Notes under the pieces: generated by a model | What the model saw: only the letters and a program-made list of their open reading frames with translations | What the model was told of the DNA's origin: nothing | The model's database searches: none | Source: Corella eumyota | Taxonomy: Eukaryota > Chordata > Ascidiacea > Phlebobranchia > Corellidae | Length of the DNA: 64,000 nt | Assembly: GCA_963082875.1 (NCBI GenBank) | Contig: OY720099.1 | Span: 5,146,001 to 5,210,000, forward strand | Reading direction: 5' to 3' | Shown: piece by piece, positions 52,993-64,000 of the stretch | Layout of the letters: the number at the start of each line of letters is the position of its first letter | Position numbering within the stretch: the first letter of the stretch is position 1 | Position numbers and translations under genes: made by a program

Positions 52993-53135
52993 AGTTACCT
53001 TTTGTAAAGCAAGGACATACCAAAAATAATTTTTTTTTAAATTTGTTCTTCTAAAAAGTTAAGTTTATTTTTTTATTTTTTACAGATTACTAAGATATTT
53101 AATATTGATTTGGATACATAAATTTTGTATTGGAA

Positions 53136-54536
53136 ATGCCGTTTTCACCCAACAAAATGGTTCTGCCGGTGCTACCTAAACCGGATAACGCAGTCGGCGG
53201 ATGCCTTACGGAAAACATTCCGCTAAGCGCGATCGAGGATAAAGAGCTCCGCAAAAAACTTCGAAACAGGCAATCTGCATTGGCTGCAAGGGAACGCAAG
53301 AAGGCTAGAATGCTGGAACTTGAAAAACAAGTCGCAGAACTGCAAGACAATATCAGGCGAACTGAAGAAGAAAACCAGTATCTGCGATCGAGGCTAGAAA
53401 TTGCCTTACGCAAATGCGTACGTGCTGGACTCCCGCTCGATAACGAGCACGATTTTATGTGGATTCGTTCGTCGAACATTAGTTTGTTGCAAAGCAGAGC
53501 GGTTGCTAAACAACGAGTAATGCGAAGCGTTGCCTCTGCCCAGCCTATGAAGCACCCATCTTTGATTTCGCCAAAATCACTTTCGCCTAAAGGTGATTCC
53601 GAAAAAGTTCCGGTCGCTACCAGTCACGAAATTAAGGCGCGAGGCCAGACCGAGGCTAGCCTAAAAAGTGCAATCAAGGCGCTAGGAGAGCGTCAAAGCG
53701 AAATTCTTCAGTCGCTATCAACTGGGATTACGACAAACAATGCAGTAAAAAGGTCGCACGAAAACCGGTTGTACTATTCGCAGTCGCCTGCTCCGGTCCA
53801 AATAATAAACAAGCCACCAGTAATAAAACAAGAGGTTGTCGAATGCCTAGCACCCACACCCACATCCCCCTTTCTTCAAGCGGATAACTCCGCGTATTGT
53901 AACTCCGGTTTTCCAATGGAATCACGTAAAAGACACAGTGAACCTGAAAATGACGAAACAACACATTACAGCCAGCAGCAGGCATTGCCTTCCATTGGTG
54001 CAATGCTATGTGGTTCCGCAAAAAAAGCAAGAAGTAGCATTCAACAACAAAGTCCTTTTAGACGAAAAATCCAGTGGGAAGAACAGAAAAGCATCTCTCT
54101 GCCCGCTAGCCCTACTAAAAGTAACGTCTTTGCCGCAAACGAAAGTAATAGGATTGTGTCTGCGGTAAACTCATCCCTAAAGACCGAGAACTCGTTTCGC
54201 CCGGCTTCGGCGTTAAATGTTGCTGTAAACAAACAGGAGGAAGCAGTGCCTAGAGCCATCGAACCTATTTCTCTAGAGTCATGCGACTACAACTTAAATT
54301 CAACATCTCCGCCTTCGCTTATGCCAAGCGCGGACGGCCTGTTGGATTTAGAGGACATTATTAACGGTTACGAAAACAAGACTAATGACAATGTTGTGGC
54401 CAATATTGACTGGCAAGACATGATGCTAAGTAATAATTTTGTTGATTCGCCGCCAGGCCAAAATGGCAGTGACAGCGGCATTAGTATGGACGATTCATTA
54501 GATTGGATAACAGATAACCCGATTTTTGATTTGTAA
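53136..54536 (+). CDS. xbp1-like: bZIP transcription factor, XBP1-like, single coding exon (466 aa)
   Basis: The ATG at 53136 is chosen because the same frame has a stop at 53106-53108; an earlier TTG at 53130 is not a start. Residues 31-87 form the bZIP: the basic region NRQSALAARERKKARM has the N-x7-R signature (N44, R52). The zipper has L62, L69, T76, L83 at d and M59, V66, I73, N80, L87 at a. The pattern LRKKLRNR...ARERKKARM.ELE.QV matches XBP1 best. ATF6 and CREB3 are less likely because no membrane segment is seen. XBP1 drives ER chaperone and secretory genes in the nucleus. The rest is Ser/Pro-rich, with IKQEVVE near the middle, an acidic stretch GLLDLEDIINGYE, DSGIS at 446-450 and the end DWITDNPIFDL. 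No short IRE1-type intron is apparent in the frame. The frame holds the likely activation region without splicing, which is odd for XBP1. Confidence 0.75.
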   Translation: MPFSPNKMVLPVLPKPDNAVGGCLTENIPLSAIEDKELRKKLRNRQSALAARERKKARMLELEKQVAELQDNIRRTEEENQYLRSRLEIALRKCVRAGLPLDNEHDFMWIRSSNISLLQSRAVAKQRVMRSVASAQPMKHPSLISPKSLSPKGDSEKVPVATSHEIKARGQTEASLKSAIKALGERQSEILQSLSTGITTNNAVKRSHENRLYYSQSPAPVQIINKPPVIKQEVVECLAPTPTSPFLQADNSAYCNSGFPMESRKRHSEPENDETTHYSQQQALPSIGAMLCGSAKKARSSIQQQSPFRRKIQWEEQKSISLPASPTKSNVFAANESNRIVSAVNSSLKTENSFRPASALNVAVNKQEEAVPRAIEPISLESCDYNLNSTSPPSLMPSADGLLDLEDIINGYENKTNDNVVANIDWQDMMLSNNFVDSPPGQNGSDSGISMDDSLDWITDNPIFDL

Positions 54537-54601
54537 TTTCTTTTTTCATTTCTTTTATTGAAGCCAAAATTTGTTGTTTTCCTTATTGTCCTGTCTCCTT
54601 G

Positions 54602-54607
54602 AATAAA
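54602..54607 (+). terminator. Polyadenylation signal of the XBP1-like gene
   Basis: AATAAA lies 66 bp after the stop codon, in the pattern TTGAATAAAGAATTCTG. A second AATAAA is at 54878-54883 and could give a longer 3' UTR. Confidence 0.6.
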
Positions 54608-54619
54608 GAATTCTGAAAC

Positions 54620-57600
54620 GAATTTTTCTTTTATATTTACATATATGCTATCACGTCGTTGTTCAAGTTTATATCAGCATATTTGTTTTGTTGAAAATTT
54701 GTAAAATTATGCAAACAGTCTAAAACTCAAAAAATGTAAATCAAGTATTCAAGTTTCAACTTACAGTCATTGCACACACATATATTATATGCTACCCCGA
54801 GTTAATTATTACTAGCTTAGCGCCAGTTTATACAATGGTGGGCTTTGTGATGTATTCAGCGTGTGTAATGAATTGCAAATAAAATTGATATGCAAACTTT
54901 TTTGAATTTTTTCTGTTTTTTAAAAATGATAGACAACAAGCTGTTTATCTTATTTTCATCGACGTTTTTCGCTAACACCAAGATCACGTGTTGTGGCAAT
55001 CTTACTTAAACAACACGAATGTTATGTAAGTTTTTTAAATGTTAAGAAACCCAAAAAATGGACCAGTTTTTGCATTGCCTAAAATATTGGGTTTATGATT
55101 TGTTTATGTGTTAGGAAAATGCGAAAATTATTGAAAATTCAAGATTAAAAATCTACCCATAAACCATACCAGACAGATTATACTTAAAGATTAATTAAAT
55201 GCTTAAATGTTAAGTGTGTCAAAAGTCGTCGTAACAGTTGAAAATATCATATCACAACAAATCTAAATTGTTTTTTAATTTTTGTTTTGGCTACTTATTT
55301 GGACCTAATTTAAGTATCAAAATAAAAATCAAAATCTAATTTTAAATTTCAAGTTATTATTAAACCAAAATTGTTTCGGTCGAACGAAAATAAAACTATA
55401 TTTTAAAATGACAGGAATTTTTTTACTAAACTAGAAATTTAAATCGCAATAATTCGTAGTTATTCCCCGCCACAAAAGTGTAGGCGTTTTTAGAATTAGG
55501 TATTCAAATCTAAATTGACAAATCTAAATTGTTTTTTAATTTTTGTTTTGGCTACTTATTTGGACCTAATTAAGTATCATAATAAAAATCACAATCTAAT
55601 TTTAAACTTCAAGTTATTATTAAACCAAAATTGTTTCGGTCGAACGAAAATAAAACTATATTTTAAAATGACAGGAAATTTTTTACTAAACTAGAAATTT
55701 AAATTATAATAATTCGTAGTTATTCCTAGCCACAAAAGTGTAGGCGTTTTTAGAATTAGGTATTCACACCTAGCAGATAATAACAAAAGTATATAATTTT
55801 CTAAGGCGCGGTACGCCCACCAAATTAAAAAAGCAGCGGCGACGAATTTTGGGCGATTTGGTTGACCGAAATAGGCAATAAAATAATTGAATGTCCGTTA
55901 ATAAAAATTTGGGTGCAATTTTTAATTTAAAAACATGCGATTTTCTATTTTTAAATTCATTAAGTGAAAATATGTTAAATTAAATTGGTTAGATCAAGAT
56001 TTCTTTTTTGTCATAATATTTAGGTGTTCAGTTTTATCATAACCTTTAATCTTATAGTGTTTTCTTGTTAAACTTTGTTTTTTAATTAATTATTAATAAT
56101 AATCTGACAATAAAAATTAACGAAAACGGACTGTGGTCATTTTTGCACACGCTCCAAGTCGTTATTATAAATTATTCGAAAAATAGTAATCAACTTTAAA
56201 CAAAGAAACGATCTTACTTCTGGCTATATGAATAACTCCGATTTGCCCGCAAACACGCGAAAAACAAAAGAACATTTCGCAGATTAATATCTAAACGCAA
56301 AGTCACGATATTACCTACGTGATTTCTATAATATATGATTAACCTCGAGCTTCAGCTATTTTTACGTTTCTTTAAATCACAATTTGATTCATTTTTAATC
56401 TAAATGCGGCCAAAATAAATTAATATTTTCATGGATTTAATCTGTTCGTTCGAGGGTTCGTCGCGACTGCTCCATGAATAACAGAATTAGACCTTTAGAT
56501 GACGTTGTTCTTAGCTTATTTATATCGTAAGCCTTACAATGCTGACTATCACTCATAATCAACAAGAAATTAAGGCGCAAATCCATATAAATGTCAACTT
56601 AATCATTGTTTACAACCAAACAAAATAATCGACGTGTGATTCATTTCCATTGTTCGAACTAACAGATTAACATCATTAAGCTATTTCGATAACAAATATG
56701 TTATTTTAGCAATTCCTTAGAAATTACAAATTTGATAACCATCGAATAAATTTACAAGGAATTAGAAATTCACCAATATATGTTAATCGAATCACAAACT
56801 TAGCTAAATATAGTTATATGTTAAAAAATACATTGTGAATATAGTTGCATCATCACTCACAAAATAAGCTATTAGAAGCATTTTAAAACGCAATCCATTA
56901 ATCAATATACAATTTTGCAGAATCTTTAAACATGTCAACGTAAAACGCACGAAATACCTGATCCCTATATACAAAAAATATGCCTCGTAACGAGTGTGGT
57001 TTCTCGAAATTTAGATTACGGGTTTATGTGAGCGTGCAGGCTTGATAAACGTTTGTCAGACTTGGAATTGATTACTATAAACAGGCGATCAGATGGCCGA
57101 GATAACCTCTTACTTATTACTCATGTTACTGGCTAATACAATAACACCACACCCAATTTGGAAAACGTGATTGCTTTAATTAATTTGAGTGACTCAATAT
57201 TTAATGCTCAAAATGCGGGTTTTGCCCAATTGGCTGTTGTTGTACTTGATGTGTTTAAAAAAATGTTAAAATGCAAAAATATTTAGTATGAACGCTTTAA
57301 ATTAATTTTAATGATTTTAAAGAAGTACAATATATTGCAACAATCAAGTTTATAATATTAAAGTTTCACTTAAATAACTTTTTAGTTAAAAACAGGCTTC
57401 TTTACCATTTATACTATCATAGCCCTAAGTCAGGGTTCAAGATGATGTCTCCAAACTAAACAGGGCACTTGATAATGCCAAAAGATCTCAACGTTTTAAA
57501 ATTTGTTGTCTTATATCGTATTAAAACTTAATTTAAACAACTGAAAAATTCAAGGAACTTGTAGTATATTACCGACGACATTTAAGGTGGCATTCGTGTT

Positions 57601-60100
57601 TAAAAAGGATTTACTTGTTAGCAATATATCGTGGCCAGCATCTCCCTGATACGACTAATCATAGACTCTCGCTCATAAGCCGTAGGGTGGAATTTGTTTA
57701 ATGTTAGACTAAATATCAACGCAGACAATAGAGATATCAACGATAAACATTTATATATAAATTTGAAAGTCAGTTTTTGATAGGAAAGCTAAAAGCAAAT
57801 GGCGATATCCGTCGCAACAGCGCTGATGTTTTTCTATCAAAACACAGATTGTTTTTTAACGTACTTTTTATGTCATTGCAAATAATTCTTATTTTTTTAT
57901 GTGTTACATTATCGTGCAAACACGATTTAAACATCACCAAATTTTCCTTTGTTAGGTCCAAGGCTAAATAAAGACCCTAAGGTGATATTGCAGCAATTTA
58001 AATGTCTTGTTGCAAGCGAAGTTCATTCGGGTGCGGCTTAAACATGTGTAACTATCTAACAGGAATCGGACGCTTTTCTAAGAAAAAAATCGCACTGCGG
58101 GCCGGACGCGCAAACTATTTCCATCTCAACTAAGTTCAACAGAATTTTGAAAGTAGAAATACAAAATTAAATCGGTTTAAACGCTTTGGTGTTGGATATG
58201 TCGCCGCAAAAGACGATGTTTATTTACGGCAAGCAAAGTTATTAATTCGATATTTTTCAGAAAAGTCAAACAATAGAGTTACGGCGAATTTCTGTCTAAA
58301 CACAAACAGCAAAACAAGCTAAACGGATTAATGTTTCACGTCGAATAAACACCGCCACGCCGAAGTTTTTGATATCAAACACCAAAAGAACAAAAATACG
58401 ACGCTTTCTATTAGCGAATTGCATATCAAACCTGACCTTTACACAATTTTGCGCAACATTCTTCTTAATTTCCGATGAATGTTTAGATAGGAAATTACGT
58501 AAAAGCGAAAGTGAGTGTTTGTTTATAGAGATTGGGGCGAACATTGTGCAAGGCGTTTTAATAGATAAGTCAACCGAAAGCATGAAATTTTAAGAAAAAT
58601 GTTATAACTGGTAATGCAGCTTTTGTATTATCACTTGTTTCAATAATGTCTGCACAACTTCTAGCAACAGACAAAAACAATTAGCACCATATGCTTATCA
58701 AATAATATTAAAAAACAAACATTAAAATATATTTTTTTAGAAAACAAGTGCACCAAACTTGCATAACCATTTTTAGATTTAAAATTAAATATTAAAAATA
58801 ACCTTTTTAACTGTAGGGTTTGTCTAACTATACCCGACGTGACCAACAATAGGTTGATCGGAGAATAAAATACGCCCCTTGATCACAGATTGATCCCAGT
58901 TAATATAAAAATAATACCGATAATGGGCCCAGAATTTCAACTGTCTAACTCGACTGATACAACAATTGAAATACTCTACAATGTATTCAATATTCAGTAC
59001 ACAAGAAAAACAATTAACAAAAAACAAAACTGGCTTAACACTTACAAATCAATATTACTTTTAACAAAAACTAACTAAAGACCATTTATGAATTGTTAGA
59101 ATAGGGCGAATCGTATTCTAAATATATGACGTACTAAAAGTAGAATTCCAAAATTATTCCAAGTTATGATACAAATAAAGACAAAAAAGGCGAAACACAA
59201 ATCACGTGACTAAGAACGCTGGAAAAAAGGGAAAAAATTGAAATGACCAGGCGATAAGGCGATCCAAAAAGAAGTGCACAATAGCGGCTAATGGTGTCCA
59301 ACCGAGTGTGAAATTGTATTTAAAATTAATGAGAAAATATAAATCAGTTTTCATATAAATGGACTTAACATTAACATTAAAAATATTGTAAGAAACATAT
59401 TTAGTCAGATTTATTTTTTAAACAGTTATTTTATTGTTAATATGTTAACAGGATTTGTAAGCTAAAAAAAATAATTTTTTAATAAAATATGTGCAAAATA
59501 GTTAATCTATCAAATGCAATTAAGATTTTTTAAATCAAAACAAGTCTAACTACCGCTTTTTAAGCTTCTATTTTTAAGTTTTAATATTTTACATAAAAAA
59601 TAAAACCCGTTATTAAAGTATTATCTTTGTTAAAAAATATATTTTAAGAAATGGAAAACTATTATCTATATTAGAAACGAAATTCTAGTTTAACAGGTTT
59701 TTAATTTTCTGTTTAATTGATTGATATTTAAACAACGTTTAGTTTCTTAGTTATAAAAAGTAAAATAAAAATTCCAATTTTCCCCCTATCATAACAGATT
59801 TTATCATAAAAAGGTTGCTATAAATTTAACATTAAATTTCTTCTAATAAACTTAAATGTAAAAATATTAGAAATGGTTCGGCAAAAAATTAATTTTAGGT
59901 TTTGGAAAAAATAGGTTTTGGAAAAAATTAATTTTTTCCAATCATACAATTAATTAAAGTTAAATTATTCCAACTAATTTTGAACAAATAAGATTTTTTT
60001 TTTTAAAGTAAATTCTAAATTTTCCGAATTTCCACGCACGTGTTTATACCGTCGCAAATCAGCTCGCGTCTGCCGTCTAGCGGATGGAAGATTTTACACC
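54620..60100. other. Intergenic region between the XBP1-like gene and LIN37; no gene seen
   Basis: No recognisable protein domain or splice-supported exon on either strand. The segment around 57770-58600 is less AT-rich than its surroundings. It carries overlapping frames on both strands (58296-58583 minus, 58369-58593 plus) with no family resemblance, and could be regulatory DNA. A near-palindromic TCACGTGAC sits at 59212-59220. The 3' UTR of LIN37 enters from the right; reverse AATAAA signals lie at 59410-59415 and 59430-59435. Confidence 0.55.
55260..55767. repeat. 261-bp tandem duplication (two copies)
   Basis: A block beginning ATCTAAATTGTTTTTTAATT and ending GAATTAGGTATTCA occurs at 55261 and again at 55522. 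The copies differ at only a few bases (for example CCCCGCC against CCTAGCC). No coding frame spans it. Confidence 0.9.
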
Positions 60101-60115
60101 CTCAGTATAGAGAAA

Positions 60116-63100
60116 TCATCGACTTCCTCCGTTGTAAAGATGACGATTAAACATATCTGATAACAACTTCATACCATCGGTGTATCTGGCCTCGTTTTCC
60201 AATGATTTTGCTTTCCATCTATAATTGATATAAAGAACATTTGGTTGTTAAATATTCGTCAAGGTGATTTTAATATGAAATTTTTTTTTATAAAAGTATT
60301 TTTTTTAAATACCATATCTGATAACAAAGGCCTAAGAAGAGACTACTAAAAATTATGGCTGAGTCACAACACTAGCTTAAAAATTTAAGGAAAAGCAGGT
60401 AGGTCCTTTAAACCACAGACAAACTTTCCATCTAATAAAAATTGGTGCCAGGCGCCAAAATCTCCACAAAAAGTTCCTCTTGGCTTATACTTAAATGGCA
60501 TTTGAAGTAGAATAAATATAACCAACGAAATAACCTTTAGAAACCACAAAGTCTATGTGATATATACAAAAGAACCGGTATTCTGCATGGGTAAAATTTA
60601 TGTGTTACATAAGACTGATTTTGAGAAGCTACTTAACCTTATCTAATCTTTATACATTTAATTACCTTAAAGTTTAGTACAAAATTTGCAATAAATTTGA
60701 AATATCTAATATTTAATAATTAAAACTGCAATTTCGGTTTTAAAAAATTGTAAAAATTTAAATCTAAATTTAATAGTGAACACTTTGTGTGACATTGTAA
60801 CTATCAGCCAAAACTTGTGTTTAAAAATTTTAGGTGATTTTTGTAATATATAATATTTGAAAATCAAAGCCTGAATGGCGACAAAATGCAACCAACTTGT
60901 AGTCTTCTGTGTTTTTTTAACAACATCACACGCAAAGTAACTGGGTAAATATTTATCGGCAGCCAAAATATTATGAGTCATTCATTATCAAGATTTAAAT
61001 ACAAAATGCATGGAATTAGGCAATGAATCAGCTACACTAAAATGCTGATAATATTAACATTATACATATTTTTAATGAAAAATGCCTGCAGCGTCATTTA
61101 GTTTACTTATGGGCAACTTAAAATCTATTTATCGCACCAGAAAAGAGAATTTGGTTTGCCAAGGATAAAAAAAACTAGTTTTGTCAGGTGTTTAACAAAA
61201 AAGGTTTAAATCATGGAAAATTCATGAAATATCTTCGGTCGCCATATTTGGTAATGTAGAAAATTCATCACAAATTAGCATATAAGTTTAACCAAAGAAA
61301 AAGATCAACAGGGGCAGAAAAGATAATAGACCGATCACGTTGAAATGAAAAGTTGCTTTATAATGACCTTAGCAACAAATTTTTTAACAAAAAAAAATGA
61401 TTTACTTACTTTCCTCTTATATTTTTCCACCTATGAAGATGATTCACCAACAAATCTTCAGCTGAAGGTGATGTAGCTTCATTGCCGAGGTAATTGTCCA
61501 AGCTTAACATAAATTGAATATTATTACTTGTATAACCACAATTGTAAAAAACAACAGCTTTTTATACAAACCTGTCGCTCGGTTGAGGTATAGGAGATGG
61601 AATCCTAGGACTAACATATTTTCCATCTTGGTCGATATTATTCCATGGTATATTAGGTCGCGGCATCTCCGTCACAAAACTATCCTCATCCTCACTCTTT
61701 GTTGCAAGGTTAATTTTATGAATAACTAAAATTAGTTTAAATTAATTTATTAGTTTTAGGTCTTACAGCTTCAGTATTTTCATCTTCGTTGTTTGAACTG
61801 TTTTTAAATCCGTTTAAATTTCCTTTCTCCTTTTTCTTTCCGTTTGGATCGTTTTCCATCCAGGATCGACAAATCGGATAGAGAGGAGTCTCCCCAGTAA
61901 AGAGTCCGAGATCCACACTTCGATCAAACAGCTTCATCACAAATGAGTCTGCAAAAAAAATTTAAACTATAACATAGATTAGTTGTTTGCATGTATATAT
62001 AAATTATTGCAAACAAAAATAATAATAACCAATCATTAAATATACAGTGATTATAGAGTTAGAGTATTGTTATAGACAATAACCTATTTTTCATACTTAA
62101 GTTTTGTGTTTATTTTGTGTATTGCGAGGCACGGCGTCGCTACATCCTGCGCAGTGCGGCGCTGTGACTTTTAATTTCTAAGCGGCTTTACGCCTGATTA
62201 TTTCTTTATTACTTGTCAGTGGTTCTAGACCGCGACTGGACATACGGTTTTAAGCGTGAAATCCTTAGGATTTTCACTTGGTAAATTTTTGTTCTTTGTT
62301 TAAATCGCTTCTTTTCCTTTTTTCCTTGTTTTATTTTTGTCTTTAAATTGGCTTGTTTTATGATTAATACTTTTATATTGTAGTTATGTCTAACCGCGAA
62401 GCTTTAACGCTTTATGTGATACCAGTAGCTTATGTTAGTGTTATGTGTAGTCGCTCACTGTATGTGTTTAGTTGCGCAATTTACAAGTAGTTTATGTTAG
62501 CTTATCATAATTTGCATAGTTTATTTTACTATTTAGTTTTTTATACTAACATCTATTTTCTATTTGAATAAGGTTATAGATACACTCTTTAAAAATCGTT
62601 ATTAAACGTGATCAATCGTAATTAAACGTTATCTAATTGTTATTTGTCGTGAACCTCAACGTAACTTGAATCGTGATTAGAAGATTAGCATAATAAAGTA
62701 GCTTGTGATCTGTTCTATATTCTTTTCTTGTGCCAAAGATTCAGCATCCATTAGATATTCTCGTTAACGCATTTTAAGTCTATCTTGCTTTTACCTCTAA
62801 AAGTAGCCTTATTCAATTGGCAATCACTAAGGACTGCATACGTAGAGTTGAGTTAGGCTTAGTCAATAATTGTTACTAAACGGTTAAGCAAGTTTAACTC
62901 TTATACTCTACAAGTATATATAATAAATATTTAGGGTATATGGGGTTGGAGTATTTATCTTATTAGGGAATTTAAATAATGTTAAGTACATATGATCCAT
63001 ATGTTTTATTTGTTAAAGTCCCTCATAATTTGCTGTAATAAATTTTTTTGTACTTAAAATGGTCTTTATTTGTGATTATCATGATTTTGTAAAGATTAGA

Positions 63101-63922
63101 CTGTATTTTATTTTCCTGCAAAAAACTTACTTTTTTGTTTATTTTCTTTAGTTTCTTCTTTTCTTTTTCTCTTTCTTGATGTTTTTGAAGGTGTAGATGG
63201 CCTAAAACAAAACAGAAACCTTACTAATTAACAAAACACAAAATATACCTACTAAAATTAAAGTACAGTGTATATAATTTTTACTGCTAATACTGTAAAC
63301 TTAACTACATGTGAGGTTGCATATATTAAAAAATAAAATGAAGTGAAAATTAAGATATTGTTTTTACCCTTTCTGTGTATCTTCAGGTATTGATTCTTTT
63401 TCATCTTCTGTTCCTGATTGAACTGTTATTGTTGATCCAAAACTAAATAAATTTGACAGGTTTACTCAAAACATTTTGACAAATAACCACATGCCAAAAT
63501 GTTTACAAAATATAAACAAATTTAGCAATATTTAAAAAAAAACTAGTTGAAAGACCATTTTTAGTCTGCATTTTAATTGTCATAACATGGTCGCAACTTT
63601 CAACTAATTATTAACTTAACAGTACACTTACAAATGGCAGTTTTATATATATTGTAGGCCTATAAATTGGACATATATATTTATATATATATATGGCTCA
63701 ATAAGCTCCATTGTGAATAGATTATGATTTTAAGAACAAATTTAAATTAATAGGCTAAAAGATTTGATAAACAATTAAAATCAAAATTAAGTTACAAAAT
63801 AACAAAATTGTCTCAAACCTTTCGCCAGCATTTGCTTTATCCAAAATTCCTCTCAAAACATTTTCGAAATCAATTCTGGCTTCGTGAGAATCCAACTCTT
63901 GCTCATATTGATATTCCGACAT
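60116..63922 (-). CDS. lin37: LIN37, MuvB/DREAM complex subunit (7 exons, 250 aa)
   Basis: LIN37 is a subunit of the MuvB core. With E2F4/DP/p130 MuvB forms DREAM, which represses cell-cycle genes in quiescence; with B-MYB and FOXM1 it activates mitotic genes. Exons on the minus strand: 63922-63819, 63442-63368, 63201-63131, 61948-61767, 61696-61572, 61502-61410, 60218-60116. All phases agree, and two in-frame TAA codons precede the ATG. The 250 residues compare with 246 in human LIN37. The hallmark core lies at 87-114: VMKLFDRSVDLG and TPLYPICRSWM. A basic stretch KTSRKRKRKEE (66-76) is a likely nuclear signal. SPRIPSPIP (173-181) and the C-terminal HRWK...RYTDGMKLLSDMF (209-240) also match the human protein. 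The N-terminus is weakly conserved. The intron-4 acceptor (CAACAAAG) has a poor pyrimidine tract. The 5' UTR runs toward the window edge. Confidence 0.93.
60219..61409 (-). other. Large intron 6 of LIN37; nothing else seen
   Basis: This 1,191-bp intron lies before the last LIN37 exon. A 91-codon minus-strand frame at 60706-60981 shows no domain and lacks clear flanking splice sites that would join the LIN37 frame, so it is left unannotated. Confidence 0.55.
61949..63130 (-). other. Large intron 3 of LIN37 with an unidentified less AT-rich insert
   Basis: Within this 1,182-bp intron, about 62118-62280 is richer in G and C than its surroundings (GAGGCACGGCGTCGCTAC, GCGCAGTGCGGCGCTG). It holds a hairpin: GTGAAATCC (62256-62264), 3-nt loop, GGATTTTCAC (62268-62277). 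A pyrimidine-rich stretch follows at about 62290-62345. No coding frame, tRNA box or known element end was recognised. It may be a mobile-element remnant or a non-coding RNA. Confidence 0.4.
63671..63697. repeat. TA-rich microsatellite
   Basis: A short run of alternating T and A with one interruption (ATATATATTTATATATATAT), inside LIN37 intron 1. Confidence 0.85.
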
Positions 63923-64000
63923 TATTTATTAAAACTTTACCAAGATATAAATCTATCTAAGAGAAAAGTTAATAAATAAACGCTTACACATGACGTTATA

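Noticed and set aside
53099-53479. 126-residue minus-strand frame
   Set aside because: It lies wholly antisense to the bZIP-coding exon and has a Ser/Leu-rich composition expected of a shadow frame.
53963-53985. CAGCAGC/CAGCAGG as an IRE1 splice-site loop
   Set aside because: The flanks cannot pair into a stem around the 7-nt loop and no partner loop lies 20-30 nt away.
53728-54259. Overlapping frames on both strands inside the XBP1-like exon
   Set aside because: All are shadows of the 466-codon frame. None continues the bZIP after a plausible short IRE1 intron.
60706-60981. 91-residue minus-strand frame in LIN37 intron 6
   Set aside because: The exons on either side join in frame without it and give the full conserved LIN37 C-terminus.
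1-64000. tRNA or rRNA genes
   Set aside because: No GGTTCRANNCC-type B box in a tRNA context and no ribosomal sequence were found by reading both strands.

Overview
This is AT-rich animal DNA. About the first 37.4 kb is one satellite array. The rest is 26.6 kb of single-copy DNA holding three genes that I could rebuild by hand from the sequence. The introns are GT-AG, the genes are small, and the coding exons are less AT-rich than the DNA between them. With an XBP1-like bZIP gene, a LIN37 gene and a Kunitz/antistasin/thyroglobulin protein, this points to a metazoan. A tunicate such as Ciona would fit the intron sizes and base composition. That placement is an inference, not something the sequence proves.

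Region 1 (1-37386): about 120 head-to-tail copies of a 312-bp monomer. The array runs off the left edge of the window, so its true size is unknown. Almost every monomer carries the palindrome TCACGTGA (the core bound by MITF/TFE/USF-type bHLH-zip factors), TTGGCCAA, often TTTCGCGAAA, and an inverted repeat that can form a hairpin. The array is a mosaic of higher-order repeats of 2, 3, 4 and 6 monomers, plus block copies 5-6.5 kb apart. It stops at 37386-37408, inside a perfect 12-bp inverted repeat.

Region 2 (37409-39800): AT-rich flank with two short tandem repeats and no gene.

Region 3 (39800-46708, + strand): a 13-exon gene for a 470-residue secreted protease-inhibitor-type protein. The order is signal peptide, two antistasin-like repeats, one complete Kunitz domain with Arg at P1, four more antistasin-like repeats, and one thyroglobulin type-1 domain. 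Three successive exons come from tandem exon duplication.

Region 4 (46709-51770): no recognisable gene; a poly-T tract and a G-rich patch.

Region 5 (51770-54607, + strand): a bZIP gene closest to XBP1. Its 466-codon reading frame lies in one exon. About 1.3 kb upstream is a TATA box with a cluster of TGACG cores, one of which is a good unfolded-protein-response element. I could not find the paired IRE1 hairpins typical of XBP1.

Region 6 (54620-60100): AT-rich intergenic DNA with a 261-bp tandem duplication and no recognised gene.

Region 7 (60116-63922, - strand): LIN37, a core subunit of the MuvB/DREAM cell-cycle complex, rebuilt as 7 exons encoding 250 residues. Its start codon lies 78 bp from the window edge. 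The three genes have no evident functional link to one another. The supplied open reading frames accept TTG as a start, so I reset starts to ATG where needed.
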